A stretch of 64,000 bases of DNA from Streptomyces sp. VRA16 Mangrove soil (GTDB taxonomy: Bacteria; Actinomycetota; Actinomycetes; Streptomycetales; Streptomycetaceae): assembly GCF_017377775.1 (NCBI RefSeq), contig NZ_JAFVLN010000006.1, positions 463,668 through 527,667 of the forward strand, in the 5' to 3' direction. Position numbers and translations under genes: made by a program. Below are positions 8,769 to 17,199 of the stretch, piece by piece (the stretch's first letter is position 1; every line of letters starts with the position of its first letter). The notes below the pieces were generated by a model, which was given only the letters and a program-made list of their open reading frames with translations, was not told where the DNA came from and did no database searches.

Positions 8769-10256
8769 ATGGATCTCGAGACCTTCCGCAAGCTGGCGAC
8801 CGACCGCCGAGTGATCCCCGTCAGCCGCAAGCTGCTCGCGGACGGTGACACCCCCGTGGGCCTGTACCGCAAGCTCGCCGCCGAGCGGCCCGGCACGTTC
8901 CTCCTGGAGTCCGCGGAGAACGGCCGCTCCTGGTCCCGGTATTCGTTCGTGGGCGTGCGGTCCACCGGCACCCTCACCGAGCGCGACGGGCAGGCCCACT
9001 GGCTGGGCACCGCCCCGGTCGGCGTCCCCGTCGACGGCGACCCGCTCGCCGCCCTGCGCGCCACCGTCGAGACGCTGCACACCCCGCGCTACGAGGGCCT
9101 GCCGCCGTTCACCGGCGGCATGGTCGGCTACCTCGGCTACGACATCGTGCGCCGCCTGGAGAAGATCGGCCCCGGCGAGCGCGACGATCTGAAGCTGCCC
9201 GAGCTGACGATGCTGCTCACCAGCGACCTCGCCGTCCTCGACCACTGGGACGGCTCGGTCCTGCTGATCGCCAACGCGATCAACCACAACGACCTCGACA
9301 CGGGCGTCGACGAGGCGTACGCGGACGCCGTCGCCCGGCTCGACGCGATGGAGGCCGACCTCGCCGAGCCGGTCGACTCGGCCCCCGCCGCACTCCCGCC
9401 GTCCGAGCTCCCGGAGTTCACCGCGCTGTGGGGCGGCGAGCAGTACCAGGACGCCGTCGAGGACATCAAGGAGCGGATCAGGGCCGGCGAAGCCTTCCAG
9501 GTCGTCCCCTCGCAGCGCTTCGAAACCCCGTGCACGGCAAGCGCGTTGGACGTCTACCGCGTGCTGCGGGCGACCAACCCGTCCCCGTACATGTACCTGT
9601 TCCGCTTCGACGGATTCGACGTCGTCGGCTCGTCCCCCGAGGCGCTCGTCAAGGTCGAGGACGGGCGGGCCATGGTCCACCCCATCGCCGGGACCCGGCC
9701 GCGCGGCGCAACTCCCCAAGCGGACCAGGCACTTGCCGACGAACTGCTCGCCGATCCCAAGGAGCGCGCCGAGCACCTGATGCTCGTCGACCTCGGCCGC
9801 AACGACCTGGGCCGGGTCTGCGAACCGGGCTCCGTCGAGGTCGTCGACTTCATGTCGATCGAGCGGTACTCGCACGTCATGCACATCGTCTCCACCGTGA
9901 CCGGCACGGTCGCCGCGGACCGCACCGCCTTCGACGTGCTCACCGCCTGCTTCCCGGCCGGCACCCTCTCCGGCGCCCCCAAGCCGCGCGCGATGCAGAT
10001 CATCGACGAGCTGGAGCCGTCGCGGCGCGGCCTGTACGGCGGCTGCGTCGGCTACCTCGACTTCGCGGGCGACTCCGACACCGCCATCGCGATCCGCACC
10101 GCGCTGCTGCGCGACGGCACGGCGTACGTGCAGGCGGGCGCCGGCGTCGTCGCCGACTCCGACCCCGTCGCGGAGGACACCGAGTGCCGGAACAAGGCGG
10201 CGGCGGTGCTGCGCGCGGTGCACACCGCGAACCGGCTCGGCGCGCACTCCGTGTGA
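8769..10256 (+). CDS. trpE: Anthranilate synthase component I TrpE
   Basis: A 495-residue enzyme of the chorismate-utilising family. It makes anthranilate from chorismate with ammonia supplied by TrpG, which is not in the window. Seen are the N-terminal LLESAENGRSWSRYSFVG region, which carries tryptophan feedback contacts in the family, and the catalytic segments NPSPYMYLFRF, GSSPEALVKV, PIAGTRPRG, LVDLGRNDLGRV and FPAGTLSGAPKPRAMQ. It directly follows hisI. I looked for a tryptophan-rich leader peptide and attenuator before it and found none, because there is no room after hisI. Confidence 0.96.
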   Translation: MDLETFRKLATDRRVIPVSRKLLADGDTPVGLYRKLAAERPGTFLLESAENGRSWSRYSFVGVRSTGTLTERDGQAHWLGTAPVGVPVDGDPLAALRATVETLHTPRYEGLPPFTGGMVGYLGYDIVRRLEKIGPGERDDLKLPELTMLLTSDLAVLDHWDGSVLLIANAINHNDLDTGVDEAYADAVARLDAMEADLAEPVDSAPAALPPSELPEFTALWGGEQYQDAVEDIKERIRAGEAFQVVPSQRFETPCTASALDVYRVLRATNPSPYMYLFRFDGFDVVGSSPEALVKVEDGRAMVHPIAGTRPRGATPQADQALADELLADPKERAEHLMLVDLGRNDLGRVCEPGSVEVVDFMSIERYSHVMHIVSTVTGTVAADRTAFDVLTACFPAGTLSGAPKPRAMQIIDELEPSRRGLYGGCVGYLDFAGDSDTAIAIRTALLRDGTAYVQAGAGVVADSDPVAEDTECRNKAAAVLRAVHTANRLGAHSV

Positions 10257-10310
10257 CGTGACGCACGCCTCGTGCCCCCGGGGCCCGTGTACCTGTACAG
10301 AGGGGTGATA

Positions 10311-10958
10311 GTGGAGTACGTGACTGCCGTACCGCACCCCCGTACCGAAGCCGCCGAGTCCGGCCGCCCCGCCAAGAGCGGGCGGCGCAGCCTCGGCATC
10401 GCGCTGCTCCTGGGGGCCGCGGGCGCCGCTGTCGCCCTGCTGGCCTCCCGGCAGGAGTGGTGCTCCGGCGTCGCCTCCGTCGCGGGCGGCGACCTGCCGC
10501 TCACCGCCAGGGGCAGCGACGTCACGGGCGTCCCCGCCGCCCTGGCCGTCGTCGGGCTCGCCGCGCTCGTCGCCGTGTTCGCCGTCCGCAAGGCGGGCCG
10601 CCTCCTGGTCTCGGCGCTGCTCGCGCTCTCCGGCGCGGGCGCCGTGGCCGCCGCCGTGCTCGGCGCGGACGACAGCTCCGCCCTGGACGAGAAGGCCGCG
10701 CAGGCGTCCGGCGACGCCGCGGCCACCATCGACACCCTCAGCCACACCGCCTGGCCCTACGTCGCGGCGGGCGGCGGCGCCCTGATCCTGATCGCCGGGA
10801 TCCTCGCCGTGATCTACGGCGCGGCCTGGCCCTCGATGGGCGGACGCTACGAACGCTCGGGCGCGCCCCGGCCCCGCAAGCAGAAGGCCGTCGACCCGGA
10901 CCGTCCCGAGGACCTGTGGAAGGCGCTCGACCGCGGCGAGGACCCGACCGGCGCCTGA
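10311..10958 (+). CDS. Trp-region conserved membrane protein (TIGR02234 family)
   Basis: About 215 residues with four predicted membrane helices: SLGIALLLGAAGAAVALLAS, an AALAVVGLAALVAVFAV pair, and a later AAGGGALILIAGILAVIYGA. A GARPRPRK-like basic, charged tail follows. It matches the actinobacterial family found next to trp genes. GTG 10311 is preferred, since AGAGGGG at 10299-10305 is 5 bases upstream; an in-frame GTG at 10272 lacks such a site. It lies between trpE and trpC, but no role in tryptophan synthesis can be shown from the sequence. Confidence 0.82.
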   Translation: MEYVTAVPHPRTEAAESGRPAKSGRRSLGIALLLGAAGAAVALLASRQEWCSGVASVAGGDLPLTARGSDVTGVPAALAVVGLAALVAVFAVRKAGRLLVSALLALSGAGAVAAAVLGADDSSALDEKAAQASGDAAATIDTLSHTAWPYVAAGGGALILIAGILAVIYGAAWPSMGGRYERSGAPRPRKQKAVDPDRPEDLWKALDRGEDPTGA

Positions 10959-11061
10959 CCCCGGTGCCGGGCACTCACCCCGGTGCGGGACAATGAACCG
11001 TAACTATTTTCATGCCAACGCGCTGTTTCGGCAGCGAGCGAAACGCAACGAGGAGCAAGCC

Positions 11062-11295
11062 ATGGCGGACATGAGCCACGGACACACCCCGGCCGCCTGG
11101 ACCGGTGTCATCATCGCCTTCATCGGTTTCTGTGTCGCGGGCGCCTTCATGGTGATGGGCAGCGTCGTCGGCTTCTGGGCCGGCATGGCCCTGCTCGCCC
11201 TGGCCGCGGTCGTCGGCGGCGCGATGCACCTGGCCGGTCTCGGCAAGCCCCGCCGCGCGGAGCTGAAGCTGAACACCTCCGTCTCGGAGGCCTGA
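11062..11295 (+). CDS. Small HGxxPAAW-family membrane protein
   Basis: A 77-residue protein. It opens with the family signature SHGHTPAAW, followed by two hydrophobic helices (GVIIAFIGFCVAGAFMVMG and FWAGMALLALAAVVGGAMHL) and a short polar tail. AGGAG at 11051-11055 sits 6 bases in front of ATG 11062, so this start is preferred over the ATG at 10993. The family is typical of actinomycete trp regions. Function is unknown; a membrane location is inferred from the helices. Confidence 0.85.
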   Translation: MADMSHGHTPAAWTGVIIAFIGFCVAGAFMVMGSVVGFWAGMALLALAAVVGGAMHLAGLGKPRRAELKLNTSVSEA

Positions 11296-11442
11296 TCCTC
11301 GTACGCGAAGCCGTACGGCGAGGGGCGGTTCGGCGACACGGTCGCCGGCCGCCCCTCGCGCCGTTCGCACGGGAACGTCCGGTATGGATGCGCCGGAGGT
11401 TTCCAGGAGGCGGAGTACAGACCTCCGGGGCAGAATTCACGC

Positions 11443-11871
11443 GTGACCGTCCAGACGACCGAAACCGTTCCCGCGACCCTGCTGCGTCGCGTCGCCGTCC
11501 CGCTGGGCCTGCTCGGCGGGGTCGCCGCGGCCTTCGCGTACGTCGGCACGGTCGACCCGAACCAGCCGGGCCACTACCCGGCCTGTCCGCTGCTCCAGGT
11601 CGCCGGGATCTACTGTCCGGGCTGCGGCGGACTGCGCGGTGCGCACGCGCTCGTGCACGGGGATCTCGCGACGGCGCTCGGCGCCAACGCCCTCGCGGTC
11701 GTCGGCTACGCCCTCTTCGCGGTCGGCTGGACCGTGTGGACGGTGCGCTCGGCCCGCGGCAGGCCACCCGGCCTCCGGCTCGGTCGGACACACCTGTGGG
11801 CGCTCGGTGCGGTGGTGCTCGTCTTCACCGTTGTCCGGAACCTGCCTTTCGGTGGCTTCCTCCAGCCTTGA
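11443..11871 (+). CDS. DUF2752 membrane protein
   Basis: A 142-residue protein of the DUF2752 family, starting at GTG. The diagnostic part is ACPLLQVAGIYCPGCGGLRG, a CPxCGxxR motif just outside the second membrane segment. Membrane helices are predicted at about residues 18-36, 85-100 and 118-135. The two Cys of CPGC could bind metal or be redox active, but no reaction is established for the family. It sits between the HGxxPAAW gene and trpC. Confidence 0.83.
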   Translation: MTVQTTETVPATLLRRVAVPLGLLGGVAAAFAYVGTVDPNQPGHYPACPLLQVAGIYCPGCGGLRGAHALVHGDLATALGANALAVVGYALFAVGWTVWTVRSARGRPPGLRLGRTHLWALGAVVLVFTVVRNLPFGGFLQP

Positions 11872-11995
11872 TCATTCGCAACTGTCCAGGTACTGGGACC
11901 CGCGTCAACCGGATGCGGAGCCTCAGCCATCCTCCGGATACCATCACTGTGACCGGCAGATTGCCCAGTGAACTGTCAGAAGGGAGTCCGCTCGC

Positions 11996-12802
11996 GTGAG
12001 TGTGCTCGACGAGATCATCGACGGTGTCCGTGCCGACCTCGCGGAACGGCAGGCGCGCGTCAGCCTCGACGAGCTCAAGGAGCGCGTGGCGAAGGCTCCC
12101 CCCGCCAAGGACGGGGTCGCGGCCCTGCGCGGCGACGGCGTCAAGGTCATCTGCGAGGTCAAGCGGTCCAGCCCCTCCAAGGGCGCGCTGGCCGCGATCG
12201 CCGACCCGGCGGGTCTCGCCGCCGACTACGAGGCCGGTGGCGCCGCCGTCATCTCGGTCCTCACCGAGCAGCGCCGCTTCGGCGGCTCGCTCGCCGACCT
12301 GGAGGCGGTCCGCGCCAAGGTCGACATCCCGGTCCTGCGCAAGGACTTCATCGTCACCTCGTACCAGCTGTGGGAGGCCCGCGCGTACGGCGCCGACCTC
12401 GCCCTGCTGATCGTGGCCGCCCTGGAGCAGCCCGCCCTGGAGTCCCTCATCGAGCGCGCCGAGTCCATCGGCCTCACGCCGCTCGTCGAGGCGCACGACG
12501 AGGAGGAGGTCGAGCGCGCGGTGGACGCCGGGGCCAAGATCATCGGCATCAACACCCGTAATCTGAAGGATCTTTCGGTCGACCGCGGCACCTTCGAGCG
12601 CGTCGCCCCGGAGATCCCGGACCACATCGTCAAGGTCGCCGAGTCCGGTGTCCGCGGCCCGCACGACCTGATCGCGTACGCCAACGCGGGCGCCGACGCG
12701 GTCCTCGTCGGCGAGTCCCTGGTCACCGGCCGCGACCCGAAGGCCGCTGTCGCCGACCTGGTCGCCGCGGGCGCCCACCCGGCCCTGCGGCACGGCCGGT
12801 GA
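11996..12802 (+). CDS. trpC: Indole-3-glycerol phosphate synthase TrpC
   Basis: A 268-residue TIM barrel that turns CdRP into indole glycerol phosphate with loss of CO2. Catalytic segments are intact: ICEVKRSSPSKGAL (Glu and Lys), VLRKDFIVTSYQLWEARAYG, LTPLVEAHDEEEVERA, IIGINTRNLKDL and AESGVRG. The GTG at 11996 gives the usual Streptomyces N terminus (MSVLDEIIDGVRADLAERQA), and AGAAGGGAG lies upstream. It leads the trpC-trpM-trpB-trpA run, with trpM starting 8 bp after its stop. Confidence 0.95.
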   Translation: MSVLDEIIDGVRADLAERQARVSLDELKERVAKAPPAKDGVAALRGDGVKVICEVKRSSPSKGALAAIADPAGLAADYEAGGAAVISVLTEQRRFGGSLADLEAVRAKVDIPVLRKDFIVTSYQLWEARAYGADLALLIVAALEQPALESLIERAESIGLTPLVEAHDEEEVERAVDAGAKIIGINTRNLKDLSVDRGTFERVAPEIPDHIVKVAESGVRGPHDLIAYANAGADAVLVGESLVTGRDPKAAVADLVAAGAHPALRHGR

Positions 12803-12810
12803 GCTGACCG

Positions 12811-12957
12811 ATGCCCATCGCCACCCGCCTCGCCCCCGGTTGCCGCCCTCGCGGCTGCCGGGCCCCGGCGCGGCGTGTGCGCGGGCGCCGGGTCCGCTAC
12901 CACATCGGCAGCGAGCCGGGTCAGATCAACGGCATGCGATGGCAAGCGCCCCGCTAG
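12811..12957 (+). CDS. trpM: Small tryptophan-biosynthesis modulator TrpM (TrpX)
   Basis: A 48-codon gene in the trpC-trpB gap. It encodes a very basic, Cys-containing peptide beginning MPIATRLAPGCRPRGCRA, with a middle part RYHIGSEPGQINGMRWQ. Streptomyces coelicolor has a small gene in exactly this place (trpX/trpM), reported to modulate tryptophan synthesis and differentiation; the assignment here rests on position and size and needs alignment. It starts 8 bp after trpC. A perfect 7-bp hairpin (GCGCCCC-GCTA-GGGGCGC, 12946-12963) spans its stop codon and may act as an intra-operon terminator or mRNA stabiliser. Confidence 0.72.
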   Translation: MPIATRLAPGCRPRGCRAPARRVRGRRVRYHIGSEPGQINGMRWQAPR

Positions 12958-12963
12958 GGGCGC
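12946..12963 (+). terminator. Hairpin over the trpM stop codon
   Basis: GCGCCCC (12946-12952) and GGGGCGC (12957-12963) pair perfectly around GCTA, and the loop holds part of the trpM stop codon. Translation of trpM to its end would cover the left arm, so the structure could couple trpM translation to expression of trpB 126 bp downstream. This is inference from position only. Confidence 0.4.
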
Positions 12964-13089
12964 GGGACGGTATCGACGCGCGGCTTTCGCCGCACCAGTG
13001 CCACCGGCCACGGACCGGTCGGCGCGCAGCCGGCCACCTGCGCCCCCACGGAGATCATTCATCACCCGAACTCACCGTGAGGTTTCCGC

Positions 13090-14337
13090 ATGCCCAGCGA
13101 GTACTTCATTCCTGACCCGGAGGGTCAGATCCCCAGCGCCGAGGGCTACTTCGGCGCGTTCGGCGGCAAGTTCATCCCGGAGGCGCTCGTCGCCGCCGTG
13201 GACGAGGTCGCCGTCGAGTACGACAAGGCCAAGAACGACCCGGAGTTCGCCCGCGAGCTCGACGACCTCCTGGTCCACTACACGGGCCGCCCGAGCGCCC
13301 TCACCGAGGTGCCCCGGTTCGCCGAGCACGCCGGCGGCGTCCGGATGTTCCTCAAGCGTGAGGACCTGAACCACACCGGCTCGCACAAGATCAACAACGT
13401 GCTCGGCCAGGCGCTGCTCACCAAGCGCATGGGCAAGACCCGGGTGATCGCCGAGACCGGCGCCGGTCAGCACGGTGTCGCCACGGCGACCGCCTGCGCC
13501 CTGCTCGGCCTCGAGTGCAAGATCTACATGGGCGAGATCGACACCCAGCGCCAGGCCCTGAACGTGGCCCGGATGCGCATGCTGGGCGCCGAGGTCGAGG
13601 CCGTGAAGTCCGGCAGCCGCACCCTCAAGGACGCCATCAACGAGGCGTTCCGCGACTGGGTCGCCAACGTCGACGAGACCCACTACCTCTTCGGCACGGT
13701 CGCGGGCCCGCACCCGTTCCCCGCGATGGTCCGCGACTTCCACCGCGTCATCGGCGTCGAGGCCCGCCGCCAGATCCTGGAGCGCGCGGGCCGGCTGCCC
13801 GACGCCGCGATCGCCTGCGTCGGCGGCGGCTCCAACGCCATCGGCCTGTTCCACGCGTTCATCCCGGACGCCGACGTCCGCCTCATCGGCTGCGAGCCGG
13901 CCGGGCACGGCATCGAGACCGGCGAGCACGCGGCGACCCTGTCCGCGGGCGAGCCCGGCATCCTGCACGGTTCGCGCAGTTACGTCCTCCAGGACGACGA
14001 GGGCCAGATCACCGAGCCCTACTCGATCTCGGCGGGCCTGGACTACCCGGGCATCGGCCCCGAGCACGCGTACCTGAAGGACAGTGGCCGCGGCGAGTAC
14101 CGCGCGGTCACCGACGACGCGGCCATGCAGGCGCTGCGCCTGCTGTCGCAGACCGAGGGCATCATCCCGGCCATCGAGTCGGCGCACGCCCTCGCGGGCG
14201 CCCTCGACGTCGGCAAGGAACTCGGCAAGGACGGGCTGATCATCGTCAACCTGTCCGGCCGTGGCGACAAGGACATGGACACGGCGGCCCGTTACTTCGG
14301 CCTGTACGACGCTTCCAGCGAGGGGGACTCCAAGTGA
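13090..14337 (+). CDS. trpB: Tryptophan synthase beta chain TrpB
   Basis: A 415-residue PLP enzyme joining indole and serine to give tryptophan. The PLP Lys is in LNHTGSHKINN (Lys100), with the phosphate-binding GGGSNAIG and the catalytic Glu region RVIAETGAGQHGVATATA. The ending NLSGRGDKDMDTAARYFG is typical of TrpB1, so this is the form that pairs with TrpA. ATG 13090 has GTGAGG upstream. Its stop overlaps the trpA GTG (14334-14337), which suggests coupled production of the alpha2beta2 complex. Confidence 0.97.
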   Translation: MPSEYFIPDPEGQIPSAEGYFGAFGGKFIPEALVAAVDEVAVEYDKAKNDPEFARELDDLLVHYTGRPSALTEVPRFAEHAGGVRMFLKREDLNHTGSHKINNVLGQALLTKRMGKTRVIAETGAGQHGVATATACALLGLECKIYMGEIDTQRQALNVARMRMLGAEVEAVKSGSRTLKDAINEAFRDWVANVDETHYLFGTVAGPHPFPAMVRDFHRVIGVEARRQILERAGRLPDAAIACVGGGSNAIGLFHAFIPDADVRLIGCEPAGHGIETGEHAATLSAGEPGILHGSRSYVLQDDEGQITEPYSISAGLDYPGIGPEHAYLKDSGRGEYRAVTDDAAMQALRLLSQTEGIIPAIESAHALAGALDVGKELGKDGLIIVNLSGRGDKDMDTAARYFGLYDASSEGDSK

Positions 14338-15149
14338 GCGGGAATCTGCAACTGCTGTCCGACACTCTCGCCGGCGCCAAGGCCGAGGGCCGCGCCGCGC
14401 TCATCGCCTACCTGCCGGCCGGCTTCCCGACCGTCGACGGCGGCATCGAGGCGATCAAGGCCGTCTTCGACGGCGGCGCCGACGTGGTCGAGGTCGGCCT
14501 GCCGCACTCCGACCCGGTCCTCGACGGCCCGGTCATCCAGACCGCCGACGACATCGCGCTGCGCGGCGGCCTGAAGATCAAGGACGTCATGCGCACCGTG
14601 CGCGAGGCGTTCGAGGCCACCGGCAAGCCGGTGCTCGTCATGACGTACTGGAACCCGATCTACATCTACGGCGTCGAGCGGTTCACCACCGAGCTCGCCG
14701 AGGCCGGCGGCGCGGGCTGCATCCTGCCCGACCTGCCCGTGCAGGAGTCCGCCGAGTGGAGGGCGCACGCCGAGAAGAACGGTCTCGCGACCATCTTCGT
14801 CGTCGCGCCGAGCAGCAAGGACGAGCGCCTGGCCACCATCACGGCGGCCGGTTCGGGCTTCGTCTACGCCGCGTCCCTGATGGGCGTCACCGGCACCCGC
14901 GAGTCCGTCGGCAACGAGGCCAAGGAGCTCGTCGAGCGCACCAAGGCCACCACCGACCTGCCGGTCTGCGTGGGCCTCGGCGTCTCCAACGCCGTCCAGG
15001 CCAAGGAGGTCGCCTCCTTCGCCGACGGTGTCATCGTCGGTTCGGCGTTCGTGAAGCGGATGCTGGACGCCGAGGACGAGGCGGCCGGACTCGACGGCGT
15101 ACGCGCCCTCGCCGGTGAGCTCGCCGCCGGAGTGAAGCGCCAGGGGTAA
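14334..15149 (+). CDS. trpA: Tryptophan synthase alpha chain TrpA
   Basis: A 271-residue TIM barrel that splits indole glycerol phosphate into indole and glyceraldehyde 3-phosphate. The catalytic Asp region LPDLPVQESAEW and segments VEVGLPHSDPVLDGPVIQ, VLVMTYWNPIYIYGVERF, YAASLMGVTGTRE and VCVGLGVSNAVQ are present. The usual catalytic Glu of VELGVPFSDPLADGP appears here within VVEVGLPHSDPVLDGP. The GTG start overlaps the trpB stop by ATGA-like coupling. It ends the tryptophan operon; the next gene starts 52 bp later. Confidence 0.96.
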   Translation: MSGNLQLLSDTLAGAKAEGRAALIAYLPAGFPTVDGGIEAIKAVFDGGADVVEVGLPHSDPVLDGPVIQTADDIALRGGLKIKDVMRTVREAFEATGKPVLVMTYWNPIYIYGVERFTTELAEAGGAGCILPDLPVQESAEWRAHAEKNGLATIFVVAPSSKDERLATITAAGSGFVYAASLMGVTGTRESVGNEAKELVERTKATTDLPVCVGLGVSNAVQAKEVASFADGVIVGSAFVKRMLDAEDEAAGLDGVRALAGELAAGVKRQG

Positions 15150-15201
15150 CACAGAGTTACTTAACCCTTATGGGTGTAATTCGGGGCGGGGAGGCACGCT
15201 G

Positions 15202-16002
15202 GTGCCTTCCCGCTTCGTTGGCGCCGGTGTGAGTGAGAAGAACCGTGAGGGAAAGCGCGCCGCCCGCGAGCGACTGGCCGCGGAGCGCGAGAAGCAGAAG
15301 GCCGCGGAGAAGCGGCGTCGCACGTTGATCGTGGGCGCGGCGGTGGTCTGTGTGCTGGGTCTGGCCGCCGTCATCGGAGTCGTCGCGGCGAATTCGGGCG
15401 GCGACAGCTCCAGTGACACGTCGTCGGGCCCGGTCGTCGCACCGCAGGGGGCGGTCGGCGACGACAAGCTCGCCATCCCTGTCGGCAAGGACACCGCCAA
15501 GCCGACGCTCACGATCTGGGAGGACTTCCGCTGCCCGGCGTGCCAGTCCTTCGAGACCAACTACCGCTCGACGCTGCACGAGCTGGTCGACGCCGGCACG
15601 CTGAAGATCCAGTACCACCTGGTCACGCTGATCGACTCGAACATGGGCGGCACGGGCTCCCTGCGCGCGGGGAACGCGGCGGCGTGCGCCCAGGACGCCG
15701 GGAAGTTCCGTGATTACCACGACGTGCTGTACGAGAACCAGCCGGAGGAGTCCGACGACGCGTTCGCGAAGAACAGCAAGCTGATCGAGCTGGCGGGCAC
15801 GGTCGACGGCCTGGTCACGGACACCTTCAAGTCCTGTGTGAACGACGGCAAGCACGACAGCTGGGTGCAGAAGAGCTACAAGAAGTTCCAGGACGACAAG
15901 CTCTCCGGCACGCCGACGGTGATCCTCGACGGCACGACCCTCGATCTGAACACGCTGACGCCGGACAAGCTGAAGCAGCAGGTGGAGGCCGCGGCCAAGT
16001 AA
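15202..16002 (+). CDS. Membrane-anchored DsbA-like thioredoxin-fold protein
   Basis: A 266-residue protein. A basic, charged N terminus (to about residue 45) is followed by one membrane helix (LIVGAAVVCVLGLAAVIGVV), a Ser/Asp/Gly linker and an extracellular thioredoxin fold with the CxxC motif in WEDFRCPACQSFE. The cis-Pro loop is probably SGTPTVILDG. This layout matches actinobacterial DsbA-like thiol oxidoreductases of the cell envelope. GGGGAGG at 15187-15193 supports GTG 15202; GTG 15229 (SEKNREGKRAARE) is the alternative. The neighbour lgt also serves envelope proteins. Confidence 0.86.
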   Translation: MPSRFVGAGVSEKNREGKRAARERLAAEREKQKAAEKRRRTLIVGAAVVCVLGLAAVIGVVAANSGGDSSSDTSSGPVVAPQGAVGDDKLAIPVGKDTAKPTLTIWEDFRCPACQSFETNYRSTLHELVDAGTLKIQYHLVTLIDSNMGGTGSLRAGNAAACAQDAGKFRDYHDVLYENQPEESDDAFAKNSKLIELAGTVDGLVTDTFKSCVNDGKHDSWVQKSYKKFQDDKLSGTPTVILDGTTLDLNTLTPDKLKQQVEAAAK

Positions 16003-16071
16003 GGCCGTTATGGAGCCGTAGCCGGGCTGCCCGACAGCGGTGCGGCCCGGCACGGTAGCGTCGGTCCTGCC

Positions 16072-17124
16072 ATGGAACTTGCCTACATTCCCAGCCCGTC
16101 GCGCGGGGTCGTCTACCTCGGACCGATCCCGCTGCGCGGCTACGCGTTCTGCATCATCATCGGCGTCTTCGTGGCCGTCTGGCTCGGCAACAGGCGCTGG
16201 ATCGCCCGCGGCGGGCGGGCCGGCACGGTCGCCGACATCGCTGTCTGGGCGGTGCCGTTCGGCCTGGTCGGCGGGCGGCTCTACCACGTCATCACGGACT
16301 ACGAGCTGTACTTCAGCGAGGGCCGTGACTGGGTGGACGCCTTCAAGATCTGGGAGGGCGGCCTCGGTATCTGGGGCGCGATCGCGCTCGGCGCGGTCGG
16401 TGCCTGGATCGGCTGCCGTCGCCGCGGCATCCCGCTGCCCGCGTACGCCGACGCCATCGCACCCGGTATCGCGCTCGCCCAGGCCTGCGGCCGCTGGGGC
16501 AACTGGTTCAACCAGGAGCTCTACGGAAAGCCGACCGATGTGCCGTGGGCACTGAAGATCACCTCCGACACGGACGGCCGGGTGCCGGGCACCTACCACC
16601 CGACGTTCCTGTACGAGTCGCTGTGGTGCATCGGCGTCGCGCTGCTCGTGATCTGGGCCGACCGCAGGTTCAAGCTGGGCCACGGGCGGGCGTTCGCGCT
16701 GTACGTCGCCTCGTACTGCGTGGGCCGGTTCTGGATCGAGTGGATGCGCGTCGACGACGCCCACCACATCCTGGGCCTGCGCCTGAACGACTGGACGGCG
16801 ATCCTCGTCTTCCTGCTCGCCGTGGTCTACATCGTGGTGTCGGCGAAGGCGCGGCCGGGCCGTGAGGAGATCGTCGAGCCCGGCGCCGCCGAGGAGTCCG
16901 CCGACGGTGCGGACGGCACGGCGAAGGACGCCGAAGGCAAGGAGACCGAGGACAAGGACTCCGACGGCAAGGACTCCGACGGCAAGGACTCCGACGGCAA
17001 GGACTCCGGCGACAAGGACTCCGGCGACAAGGATTCGGTGGACCTGAAGAAGAGCGAGCCCGCCGAGGACTCCGTGTCCGAGGCCGACTCCGAGAAGGAG
17101 AAGGCCGGGGGCAAGAAGGGCTGA
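16072..17124 (+). CDS. lgt: Prolipoprotein diacylglyceryl transferase Lgt
   Basis: A 350-residue membrane enzyme that attaches diacylglycerol to the lipobox Cys of prelipoproteins. The family signature GRWGNWFNQELYGKP is present, together with WEGGLGIWGAIA and YESLWCIGVALLVIWADRR. About seven membrane helices occupy residues 1-262. The last ~85 residues are a cytoplasmic, strongly charged tail built partly of a 15-base repeat (16954-17043) encoding Lys-Asp-Ser-Asp-Gly units. The tail is much longer than in enteric Lgt. The gene ends before a strong terminator. Confidence 0.95.
   Translation: MELAYIPSPSRGVVYLGPIPLRGYAFCIIIGVFVAVWLGNRRWIARGGRAGTVADIAVWAVPFGLVGGRLYHVITDYELYFSEGRDWVDAFKIWEGGLGIWGAIALGAVGAWIGCRRRGIPLPAYADAIAPGIALAQACGRWGNWFNQELYGKPTDVPWALKITSDTDGRVPGTYHPTFLYESLWCIGVALLVIWADRRFKLGHGRAFALYVASYCVGRFWIEWMRVDDAHHILGLRLNDWTAILVFLLAVVYIVVSAKARPGREEIVEPGAAEESADGADGTAKDAEGKETEDKDSDGKDSDGKDSDGKDSGDKDSGDKDSVDLKKSEPAEDSVSEADSEKEKAGGKKG
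16954..17043 (+). repeat. 15-bp coding tandem repeat in the lgt tail
   Basis: Six units of AAGGACTCCGACGGC (the last three vary to CCGGCGAC and TCGGTGGAC) encode five-residue acidic/basic units at the C terminus of Lgt. The period is a multiple of three, so copy changes keep the frame. Confidence 0.85.
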
Positions 17125-17145
17125 CGTCCTTCGCCCGTACGCCGA

Positions 17146-17181
17146 AGAGGGCGCCGAACCGCTGACGGTTCGGCGCCCTCT
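17146..17181. terminator. Bidirectional terminator between lgt and the CitE-type gene
   Basis: AGAGGGCGCCGAACCG (17146-17161) and its exact reverse complement (17166-17181) form a 16-bp perfect stem with a CTGA loop. It lies between convergent genes ending at 17124 and 17200, so it can serve both strands. Confidence 0.88.
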
Positions 17182-17199
17182 GGCGTCGGGCCCGGGCCC

